17,456 nt of DNA from JAGMES01 sp023128035 (GTDB lineage Bacteria; Bacillota; Halanaerobiia; DY22613), in assembly GCA_030627905.1 (NCBI GenBank), contig DAOVRZ010000117.1, positions 1 to 17,456 on the forward strand. The letters are read 5' to 3'. Below, in pieces: positions 7,162 to 13,867 of the stretch. The translations under genes were made by a program, and so were the position numbers. The first letter of the stretch is position 1. Every line of letters begins with the position of its first letter. The notes below the pieces were generated by a model. The model saw nothing but the letters and a program-made list of their open reading frames with translations, did no database searches and was not told the origin of the DNA.

Positions 7162-8671
7162 TTAACTCTCCTTTCGGAACCTCTTTTGTTGGTCTTGTAA
7201 GGAAATATGAACCTTTACTTTCTTTAATAACATCTGTAGGTGGAATACCAAGTTCGCGAGATAGGATTTCAATTACCCTCGGTGTGTCAAAAGAGCCCTG
7301 ACATCTACCTGTTCCAAGCCAAGTACGTCTCTTGATGGCATCATATGTGTGAGCAGGTACAGGAGCATGGATCTCAGCCACAATTTCTCCTTCAGTTACT
7401 GTCTCACATCGGCAGACAATGCGACCATAGAGGGGATTTTTCTCAATCAACCAACCCTGCTCCTCCAGGGAAAGTTCGCTGAAATCAGGTCTGCTCTTAC
7501 GAATTGGGTTCCAATTATTCTTCTTCTTTAGCTCCAATCCCTGCTCCTGTACTAGATTCACTACATACTCAGCAATAGCTGGAGAGGAGGCCATCCCTGG
7601 TGACTCAATGCCTGCGAGGTTGATGAATCCCCAATACTTTGGTGGAGCTTCGATGATAAAATCGTGGAGAAAACCCCCAGCTCGCAAACCAGCAAAGGTT
7701 CTGATCACATCTGTCAACTCTAGTTTAGGTACCAACCTCTTGGCTCCTTTGTACAGTTCTTCCAGCCCCTCAGGAGTAACAGAAGTGTCTTCTTTATCCT
7801 TGATCTCTTTTGCTGTCGGACCTAGAATCATGTTGCCATGGATAGTAATTGTTACCAGGACGCCCTTGGTGACAGGGGTGGGGCAGGGAAAGAGAACAGT
7901 CTTCACTTGTAGCTTTTTAGCCTTGTCAAACACATAATATTCCCCTTTTCGAGCTCTGACATAGAAGTCATACTTGATGTCAAGCTTCTCCATCAACTCA
8001 TCGCAATAGAGGCCAGCTGAAGCGATGGTAACATCTGCTAGGAATGTACCATGGTTTGTAACTACCCCACTGACCTTTTTCTTATGTAGCGAGAAAGGCT
8101 CTACAACAAAATCCAAAGCTTTTGTTTCTAATAAAATCTTTGTTCCATTCATCACCGCATTTTCGGCAGCAGCAACAGTAAGCATAAAGGGGTCTCCAAT
8201 TCCACCTGTTGGAGCATAAAGGGCACCTTTAACATCTGGGTTGATATATGGTTCACGGTGGCGCATCTCCTCACCAGAAATTATCTCCAACCCAGGCACT
8301 CCCTTTTTGCGTCCATTCTCCATAAGTTTTTCCAGTGTTTTTATATCTTCATCAGTCAGAGCAACTACATAAGTACCACACGTTTTATATGCTACATCAA
8401 GCTCTTCGCACATTTGGTAAAACATGCGATTACCATCCACAACTAACTTACCTCTCAGTGTACCAAATGGAGAATCGTAGCCAGCATGGATAATAGCCGT
8501 ATTTGCCTTGCTGGTACCCGTACCAACATCTGGCTCTTTATCAATTAAAAGAATATTTAGGTTGTATTTAGAGAGCCAGCGGGCAATTATCGAACCAACC
8601 AACCCTGCTCCAATGATGATCACATCATATTTCCCCTTTACTTCTTTATATTTCTCTTTTATTTTATTCAA
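7154..8671 (-). CDS. glpA: GlpA-like FAD-dependent glycerol-3-phosphate dehydrogenase
   Basis: This 505-residue protein has a DAO-type FAD domain (GAGLVG at 21-26, D44 at the end of the second strand, SKANTAIIHAGYD 54-66 as in GlpA/GlpD) and a C-terminal BFD-like [2Fe-2S] region (about 415-480). It should oxidise glycerol-3-phosphate to DHA phosphate. The iron-sulfur region has C420 and C422 (CRCE) and C457 (GRCQG), but residue 462, where GlpA proteins normally have the fourth Cys, is Asp. The start is a TTG at 8671, supported by AGGAGG exactly seven bases upstream; no better start precedes the FAD motif. It overlaps the next gene by eight bases. An inverted repeat lies just upstream of the ribosome site. 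Confidence 0.88.
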   Translation of the reverse strand: MNKIKEKYKEVKGKYDVIIIGAGLVGSIIARWLSKYNLNILLIDKEPDVGTGTSKANTAIIHAGYDSPFGTLRGKLVVDGNRMFYQMCEELDVAYKTCGTYVVALTDEDIKTLEKLMENGRKKGVPGLEIISGEEMRHREPYINPDVKGALYAPTGGIGDPFMLTVAAAENAVMNGTKILLETKALDFVVEPFSLHKKKVSGVVTNHGTFLADVTIASAGLYCDELMEKLDIKYDFYVRARKGEYYVFDKAKKLQVKTVLFPCPTPVTKGVLVTITIHGNMILGPTAKEIKDKEDTSVTPEGLEELYKGAKRLVPKLELTDVIRTFAGLRAGGFLHDFIIEAPPKYWGFINLAGIESPGMASSPAIAEYVVNLVQEQGLELKKKNNWNPIRKSRPDFSELSLEEQGWLIEKNPLYGRIVCRCETVTEGEIVAEIHAPVPAHTYDAIKRRTWLGTGRCQGSFDTPRVIEILSRELGIPPTDVIKESKGSYFLTRPTKEVPKGELND

Positions 8672-8685
8672 ATCCTATCCTCCTG
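8672..8685 (-). promoter_or_regulatory. Ribosome site fixing the TTG start of glpA
   Basis: CAGGAGGA (8685-8678) with seven bases between AGGAGG and the TTG at 8671. No ATG or GTG lies at suitable spacing, so this site decides the start. Confidence 0.75.
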
Positions 8686-8689
8686 AATA

Positions 8690-8714
8690 AGCTACAGACC
8701 TGTAGGTCTGAGCT
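8690..8714. repeat. Inverted repeat in the glpA leader (operator or RNA hairpin)
   Basis: CAGACCT (8695-8701) and AGGTCTG (8704-8710) face each other across two bases. Outer AGCT arms (8690-8693 and 8711-8714) pair as well if A8694 is bulged. It ends four bases before the glpA ribosome site. The two-base centre is too tight for an RNA loop without opening one or two pairs, so a dimeric repressor or activator site is at least as likely as a leader hairpin. Confidence 0.5.
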
Positions 8715-8804
8715 CCTCTTTTTATACTTAAACATTATCAGAATGTAATTTTAACCCTATATTTTTGTATATTAAAGTTATTCTATGTAAGTTCTAATAG
8801 TCAG

Positions 8805-8844
8805 TTGGGAAGGGAAATTTTTTATTAAATACTTCCCTTCCCAA
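8805..8844 (-). other. Perfect 12-bp hairpin between glpK and glpA
   Basis: TTGGGAAGGGAA (8805-8816) and TTCCCTTCCCAA (8833-8844) pair perfectly around a 16-base AT-rich loop, 29 bases after the glpK stop. No T-run follows on either strand, so it is not a classic intrinsic terminator. It could slow 3' exonucleases and protect the glpF-dhaKL-glpK part of the message, or it could be a factor-dependent stop. Confidence 0.6.
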
Positions 8845-8873
8845 AGCTTGTGACTAGTTATATAGTAATCTGT

Positions 8874-10400
8874 TTAACTGCTTTTTTCCACCCAACCACG
8901 TGTGCGTTCAATAGCCTTCTTCCAACCACTGTGACCCTTTTCACGCTGTTCATCAGTCCATTGAGGTTTGAATGTTTTGTCTATACCCCAGTTAGCTTTC
9001 AGATCCTCCAGGCTACCCCAGAGACCAGTTGCTAAACCAGCCATATAAGCTGCACCAAGAGCAGTAGTCTCTTCTACTGTTGGTCGCACAACCTCTACAC
9101 CTAGAATATCGGATTGAAGTTGCATTAGGTAGTTATTCTTCACAGCACCACCATCTACCTTGAGTGTCTTTAGTATAACCCCTGAGTCTTTCTTCATAGC
9201 TTCCAAAACATCTTTTGTTTGATAGCATATGCTTTCCAAAGTAGCGTGTACTAGGTTCTCTCTCGTTACATAACGAGTAAGACCAACTATAACACCACGA
9301 GCGTACATATCCCAATAAGGTGCAAAGAGTCCAGAAAAAGCTGGTACGAAGTAAATACCACCAGAATCACCAACCTTTTTAGCAATTTCTTCTGTTTCAG
9401 CTGCATTTTTTACTATCTTCAAGTTGTCCCTTAGCCACTGTATTGCTGCTCCGGTAATTGCAATGGAACCCTCCAGCGCATAGATAGCTTTACCCTCCTC
9501 AGTTCCATAAGCCACGGTTGTTAGAAGTCCACTTGGAGATGGGACTATCTTTTCACCTGTATTTAACAACATAAAACAACCAGTGCCATAGGTATTCTTA
9601 GCTTCACCAACACTTAGGCTTGTCTGACCAACTAGTGCTCCCTGCTGATCTCCTAGATCTCCACAGACTGGGATTTCTCCACCAAATGGACCATCCTTAG
9701 GTGTAAATCCATATAACTTCTTATCGCTGGATGGTCTAATCTTAGGTAACATTTGACGGGGGATTCTCAATACATTAAGAATCTCATCATCCCAATTCAG
9801 TGTCTCCAAGTTCATTAGCAATGTGCGAGATGCATTTGTGTAATCAGTGACATGAGCACCACCATTGGGACCACCAGTCAGCCACCATATCTCCCATGTA
9901 TCTATGTTACCGAAGATAGCTTCTCCATTCTCTGCCTTCTCCCTTACACCAGGTACGTTGTCTAAAATCCATGTAATTTTTGGACCTGAGAAGTAAGTAA
10001 CTACTGGTAAACCTGTTTTTTTCTTTATCATTGGTTCATGACCGGCATCAACAACCTTTTGGCAGATATCTGTTGTTCTTGTACATTGCCAGACTATTGC
10101 ATTGTAGTACGGTTTTCCGGTTTTTGGATCCCATACAATTGTGGTTTCTCTCTGATTAGTAACTCCTATGCCTGCGATTTCCTCTGGGCTAATATTACCT
10201 TTCTTCATTGTAGCTTTGATTACTTTCTGTGTCTTCTCCCAGATTTCCATAGGATCATGTTCCACCCAGCCAGGTTTGGGGTAGATCTGTTCGTGCTCTT
10301 CATAAACCGCCGCTACTACTTCACCACCCTTATTAAAAACCATGCATCGGGTACCTGTGGTCCCTTGATCAACCGCTGCTGCATACTTTTTCTCCGTCAT
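8874..10400 (-). CDS. glpK: Glycerol kinase
   Basis: This 508-residue FGGY-family kinase phosphorylates glycerol with ATP to sn-glycerol-3-phosphate in the cytoplasm, and the length is normal for GlpK. It shows the N-terminal phosphate loop DQGTTGTR (11-18), glycerol contacts in TNQRETT (81-87, R84/E85), the catalytic Asp in GDLGDQQGAL (D251), TYGTGCFML (270-278) and the adenine-site block DGGAVKNNYLMQ (416-427). The activation loop reads GPFGGEIP (237-244). Low-GC Gram-positive enzymes have a His near this point that HPr phosphorylates, and no His is present here, so that PTS control looks absent. The ATG at 10400 follows AGGAG about six bases upstream. The gene lies between dhaL and glpA, with 200-base and 140-base leaders on either side. 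Confidence 0.95.
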   Translation of the reverse strand: MTEKKYAAAVDQGTTGTRCMVFNKGGEVVAAVYEEHEQIYPKPGWVEHDPMEIWEKTQKVIKATMKKGNISPEEIAGIGVTNQRETTIVWDPKTGKPYYNAIVWQCTRTTDICQKVVDAGHEPMIKKKTGLPVVTYFSGPKITWILDNVPGVREKAENGEAIFGNIDTWEIWWLTGGPNGGAHVTDYTNASRTLLMNLETLNWDDEILNVLRIPRQMLPKIRPSSDKKLYGFTPKDGPFGGEIPVCGDLGDQQGALVGQTSLSVGEAKNTYGTGCFMLLNTGEKIVPSPSGLLTTVAYGTEEGKAIYALEGSIAITGAAIQWLRDNLKIVKNAAETEEIAKKVGDSGGIYFVPAFSGLFAPYWDMYARGVIVGLTRYVTRENLVHATLESICYQTKDVLEAMKKDSGVILKTLKVDGGAVKNNYLMQLQSDILGVEVVRPTVEETTALGAAYMAGLATGLWGSLEDLKANWGIDKTFKPQWTDEQREKGHSGWKKAIERTRGWVEKSS

Positions 10401-10465
10401 TTTCTCTCCTTTTTTTATTATTTTTAAATTAGATTTTATCTAGCTTAGATATGCAAACTTTCTCT

Positions 10466-10484
10466 TCCTATCACCTCCTTCTAT
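10466..10484 (-). promoter_or_regulatory. Orphan Shine-Dalgarno-like sequence in the glpK leader
   Basis: The minus strand reads AAGGAGGTGAT at 10480-10470, a complete complement of the conserved 16S rRNA 3' end. It lies 70 bases before the glpK ATG, which has its own AGGAG, and no start codon stands 5-10 bases after it. A ribosome-binding stabiliser of the transcript, as in STAB-SD leaders of Bacillus cry genes, or a relic of a lost reading frame would explain it. Confidence 0.5.
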
Positions 10485-10541
10485 GCTTCCTACCCCAAAT
10501 TGAAATTCTAATAGCTTTACCCAACTTGGGATGGTATGAGC

Positions 10542-11204
10542 TTATTTAGATTTGTGTCTGGACTCAATGGTCTCCAGCAGCGTTTTCAGTATGAGATAAG
10601 ATGAAGTTGCCCCCGGATCCTGGTGACCAATGCTACGCTCTCCCACATAACTAGCACGGCCCTTCTTAGCCAACATGGGAATGGTATCTTTCATGCCTTT
10701 GTAGGCAGCGTCCGTCATGCAATGAAGCGCTTTTATGACATTGTTATTATTAGCCAATGTTTTACTAAGCACCTCCACAGCAGGGTGGATGGCATCAACC
10801 ATAGTTTTGTCACCCAAGTTAGTTCTTCCTATTCTCACTACTCCCTTTAAGCCAGAGTTAAGAAGGGCAATTAGGTCATTGGTTGAGAGCTTTATCTTGC
10901 CTGCAACAGCCTTACCGGCGTCCACATAGAAGGTGCCATATAGAGGACCTCCTGCGCCCCCCACACTGGTTATAAGAGTCATCCCTACTGCTTTGAGTAT
11001 GGTGCCTATGTCATTATCCTCTACCTGGGGTAATTTGCTCATTACTTTCTTGAAGCCACGATTCATGTTAATGCCATGATCAGCATCCCCAATTGGCGAG
11101 TCCAGGTCAGTAAGATACTGTCCGTTCTCCTTAAGTACTACAGCAGTAGTTTTAAGCCACTCGATGATGTCCCCCTTGGTTATGGTCATTTCATTCTTCA
11201 ACAA
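10542..11204 (-). CDS. dhaL: PTS-dependent dihydroxyacetone kinase, ADP-binding subunit DhaL
   Basis: This 220-residue DhaL carries the Mg-nucleotide Asp cluster DLDSPIGDADHG (D35, D40, D42), a glycine-rich TSVGGAGGPLYG segment (about 74-85), GDKTMVDAIHPA and a terminal DPGATSSY. In PTS-type kinases DhaL keeps ADP bound, has it rephosphorylated by DhaM and passes the phosphate to DHA held by DhaK. The start is TTG at 11204: GGAG lies seven bases upstream, while the in-frame ATG at 11189 is 22 bases from that site and has only a weak GAAG. The gene follows dhaK with a 69-base gap. GC is well above that of the flanks. Confidence 0.93.
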   Translation of the reverse strand: MLKNEMTITKGDIIEWLKTTAVVLKENGQYLTDLDSPIGDADHGINMNRGFKKVMSKLPQVEDNDIGTILKAVGMTLITSVGGAGGPLYGTFYVDAGKAVAGKIKLSTNDLIALLNSGLKGVVRIGRTNLGDKTMVDAIHPAVEVLSKTLANNNNVIKALHCMTDAAYKGMKDTIPMLAKKGRASYVGERSIGHQDPGATSSYLILKTLLETIESRHKSK

Positions 11205-11215
11205 AGTACTTCTCC
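11202..11215 (-). promoter_or_regulatory. Ribosome site fixing the TTG start of dhaL
   Basis: GGAG (11215-11212) lies seven bases before TTG (11204-11202). It is too far from the downstream ATG at 11189. Confidence 0.6.
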
Positions 11216-11273
11216 ATTTCCTTGATTTCTATGTTTTACTTCTTTTTTGATTTTTGGGAAGACCTATATAAAA

Positions 11274-12347
11274 TTACATTCCCCAACGCAGTCCCGCTGT
11301 CTTGACAGGAGCATCCCAGAACTCAATCATCTCATCGTCCATCTTGAGCAATGTGATTGAGCAACCCTGCATCTCCAGCGAAGTGATGTAAGGGCCAATG
11401 AGATTGCGAATGATTTTGAGACCTCTCTTCTCACAAATCTCGTGCAGTTTACGATAGACAATGGGAAGCTCTATGCTTGCAGTTCCACCCATACTGTTAA
11501 CAAAAGCGAGTACCTTATCGCCATGCTTAAATGTGGGGTCTTCCAGTTCTATGTCTACCCACTCTTTCTTACCCTCATCCCACTCGCGAATGGTTCGCTT
11601 ATAGAATATGTCTTCAATAATCGAGAGAGCTAGCAACTCGGTGATTTCATCGGCAGTTTTGAGTTTCATACGCTTCCGGCCTGGCTCACCATGGATGCCA
11701 ATACCAATTTCCATCTCGTCCTCACCAAGCTCGAATGTTGGTTTACCCGCTGAGGGAACAGTGCAAGAGGTGAGAGCCACCCCCATGCTGCGTCCATTGA
11801 TGTTGACCTTGCGGCATAGGTTAGCTAACTTCTTCAAGTCGTATCCTCTCTCCGCCGCAGCACCACAAATTTTTTCTGCTAGTACTGTAGTACCCACACC
11901 ACGCCTTCCCTGAGTATACAAGCTGTCTTTAACAGCCACATCATCATCAATCAAGATATTGAGCACTCTGATCCCTTCCTCACGAGCCATATCAGCCGCC
12001 ATCTCAAAGTTCATAACATCGCCACTGTAGTTCTTGACAATAAACAGTACTCCCTCCCCACTGTTGACTATCTTAGCTGTCTCCAGCATCTGATCCGGAG
12101 TGGGTGAGGTGAAGACCTCACCAGGGCAAGCAGCATCCAGCATGCCAAATCCTACAAAGCCCCCGTGCATAGGCTCATGGCCACTACCACCACCAGAGAC
12201 TATAGCCACCTTACCCTTAACTGGGGCATCAGTACGATAGATAAAATTAGGGTCAAAGTGAACCTTAACGATGTCCGGGTAAGCCAAAGCGATGCCTTCC
12301 AGTTGTTCTTTAACAACATATTCAGGATTGTTTATTAATTTCTTCAT
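11274..12347 (-). CDS. dhaK: PTS-dependent dihydroxyacetone kinase, DHA-binding subunit DhaK
   Basis: This 357-residue DhaK is close to E. coli DhaK in length. SGGGSGHEPMHGGFVG (51-66) includes H57, and D110 stands in NYSGDVMNFEMA (107-117); these correspond to the general acid/base pair of the family. H219 in GIGIHGEPGR (215-224) is the residue that binds DHA covalently as a hemiaminal. All three are present, so the subunit should be active. The ATG at 12347 follows AAGGGAG, and the leader repeats AGAAGGG twice in tandem. DhaK works with DhaL here; the PEP-derived phosphate presumably comes from the DhaM-HPr-EI fusion protein 1.5 kb upstream. No DhaR- or DhaS-type regulator is in the window. 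Confidence 0.95.
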   Translation of the reverse strand: MKKLINNPEYVVKEQLEGIALAYPDIVKVHFDPNFIYRTDAPVKGKVAIVSGGGSGHEPMHGGFVGFGMLDAACPGEVFTSPTPDQMLETAKIVNSGEGVLFIVKNYSGDVMNFEMAADMAREEGIRVLNILIDDDVAVKDSLYTQGRRGVGTTVLAEKICGAAAERGYDLKKLANLCRKVNINGRSMGVALTSCTVPSAGKPTFELGEDEMEIGIGIHGEPGRKRMKLKTADEITELLALSIIEDIFYKRTIREWDEGKKEWVDIELEDPTFKHGDKVLAFVNSMGGTASIELPIVYRKLHEICEKRGLKIIRNLIGPYITSLEMQGCSITLLKMDDEMIEFWDAPVKTAGLRWGM

Positions 12348-12383
12348 TTCTCCCTTCTCCCTTCTCGGATATTAATTTATAAT

Positions 12384-12422
12384 TGGTGAGCCAGTTTTAT
12401 AAACCCCTGAACTGGCTCACCA
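12384..12422 (-). other. Perfect 13-bp hairpin between glpF and dhaK
   Basis: TGGTGAGCCAGTT (12384-12396) pairs with AACTGGCTCACCA (12410-12422) around a 13-base loop. It lies 57 bases after the glpF stop and about 37 before dhaK. It is the most GC-rich hairpin in the window but has no U-tract on either strand; AATTATAAATTAA follows on the minus strand. It is likely an RNA stability or processing element that sets glpF apart from dhaKL, or a large operator. Confidence 0.6.
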
Positions 12423-12479
12423 TGTTTGTTTATATATTAAGTCTTCTTCTAGGCTTTCTTCTTTCTTATCATTCCTTTA

Positions 12480-13199
12480 CTAAAGTGCAGGCCAAAGATA
12501 CAAATAGAATAAAGCGCCTAATATACCACCAATGATTGGACCTACTACTGGAATCCAGGAATAACCCCAATCCGATTTACCCTTACCTGCAATGGGTAGT
12601 ATAGCATGTGCAATACGTGGACCTAAGTCTCGAGCTGGATTTATAGCATAACCAGTTGGTCCTCCAAGAGATAAACCAATACTCCAGACTAAAAAGCCTA
12701 TGAGTAACGGGCCAAAGCCACTGGTCAGTTCATTTCGTGCATCCAGTATAAAAAGCACACCTGCAACTAACATAAATGTTCCAATGATCTCTGTTAGCAA
12801 GTTTAGTGAGTAGTTACGGATCGCTGGTCCAGTTGAAAACACCGCCAGTTTAAGTCCTGTATCTTCTGTCTCAGACCAATGTGGTAAATATGCTAACCAG
12901 ACAATAACACCACCTAAAAAACCACCGATCATTTGTCCAATAATGTACATAGGTACATCGGCCCAAGGGAAGCTTCCAATAGCAGCTAAGCCAACGGTAA
13001 CCGCTGGATTGATATGTGCACCACTAATCCAGCCAACTGCATAAACTGCCACAGCGACAGCGAGACCCCAACCTGTGGTTATTACAATCCATCCACTATC
13101 CTTCCCTTTAGACTTATTAAGCAGAACATTGGCTACAACGCCATCACCAAGAATGATTAGGATCATTGTCCCTATAATCTCTCCAACTACTGGAGACAT
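12480..13199 (-). CDS. glpF: Glycerol facilitator (aquaglyceroporin)
   Basis: This 239-residue MIP-family channel with six membrane spans passes glycerol down its gradient for trapping by GlpK. Both pore half-helices keep their NPA boxes: SGAHINPAVTVG (N64-P65-A66) and YAINPARDLGPR (N187-P188-A189). R190 is the selectivity-filter arginine, and D191 after NPAR is the mark of glycerol facilitators as opposed to water-only aquaporins. The aromatic filter positions appear to be W44 and Y184. The ATG at 13199 has AAGGAG seven bases upstream. It is the first gene of the glycerol cluster, and its stop is TAG. Confidence 0.95.
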   Translation of the reverse strand: MSPVVGEIIGTMILIILGDGVVANVLLNKSKGKDSGWIVITTGWGLAVAVAVYAVGWISGAHINPAVTVGLAAIGSFPWADVPMYIIGQMIGGFLGGVIVWLAYLPHWSETEDTGLKLAVFSTGPAIRNYSLNLLTEIIGTFMLVAGVLFILDARNELTSGFGPLLIGFLVWSIGLSLGGPTGYAINPARDLGPRIAHAILPIAGKGKSDWGYSWIPVVGPIIGGILGALFYLYLWPAL

Positions 13200-13238
13200 A
13201 TTTTTCTCCTTTCATCTTAAATTTAATTGAATAAATAC

Positions 13239-13266
13239 ATTTTAGTGTTTTATTAAATATTTACAA
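13239..13266 (-). promoter_or_regulatory. Possible glpF promoter
   Basis: The minus strand reads TTGTAA (13266-13261), 16 bases, then TAAAAT (13244-13239), which would give a leader of about 33 bases to the ATG at 13199. In DNA this AT-rich, such matches arise often by chance. It also lies downstream of the orphan ribosome-like element, so both cannot be used in the obvious way. Confidence 0.28.
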
Positions 13267-13279
13267 TCTCTACTTTCCT

Positions 13280-13296
13280 GTAATCACCCCCTTTCT
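13280..13296 (-). promoter_or_regulatory. Orphan Shine-Dalgarno-like sequence upstream of glpF
   Basis: The minus strand reads AAGGGGGTGAT (13293-13283), ten of eleven bases identical to the element in front of glpK, in a similar setting (TAGAA before, GGAA shortly after). It stands 83 bases before the glpF ATG, which has its own AAGGAG, and no start codon follows at usable distance. Confidence 0.45.
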
Positions 13297-13501
13297 AATT
13301 AGCTCACCTACTTTTCAAGCGTGGACAAATCAGTTTTAAATAAAAAGTAAATCAATTGAATTTGAAGCAGATTTTATGTATGATTTTGAAGTTGTGGATT
13401 TGAGTATATTTTCTAAAAATTGTTCTGCAAGAACGGTGAGCATAAAATTAATCATGTATAACCTTTAAAAATTTTAAAATTACTTTTAATTATTTTTTAT
13501 T

Positions 13502-13527
13502 AGTAATACAAATTAGTGATACAAATT
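13502..13527. repeat. Two 13-bp tandem units in the intergenic region
   Basis: AGTAATACAAATT (13502-13514) is followed at once by AGTGATACAAATT (13515-13527), one mismatch apart. It could be a binding-site pair or local slippage. Confidence 0.45.
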
Positions 13528-13867
13528 AATATAATATATTATTTTTTTCCAAATTTAAAGTATTTTTTAAAAAATTTTATAAGATTTATAGGAAATGTTG
13601 ACGAATAAACATATTAAATAAAATTTTAAAACACGATTTTGAATCATGTTTGGTTAGTTTTTGGAAAGATTATCGCAGATAAAAGTAGTTAATTATCCTT
13701 TAAGAACTCCTTTCAAAAAAACATATTGATACTAAAGTAAAAATATCAAATTAAAATACAGTTAATAATTATTTCCCAAATAATATGTATTATAGAATAG
13801 TTAAATTAACACACAGTCCCTCTTTAGTGATTAATCTCTCAATAATTGTTAGGTTTAATTTATAGTT

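Noticed and set aside
8805..8844. Intrinsic terminator after glpK
   Set aside because: The stem is strong but neither strand has a T-run after it, so I list it as a hairpin of unknown role.
10038..10427. 129-codon plus-strand frame opposite glpK
   Set aside because: It lies mostly inside the well-supported glpK gene on the other strand, has no family motifs and no ribosome site.
13376..13468. Thirty-codon plus-strand reading frame in the intergenic region
   Set aside because: No ribosome site, AT-rich context, no recognisable protein; frames of this length arise by chance.
13705..13725. Third orphan ribosome-like site (GAAAGGAG, minus strand)
   Set aside because: It lacks the GGTGAT part and the flanking similarity of the other two; a short purine run can occur by chance.
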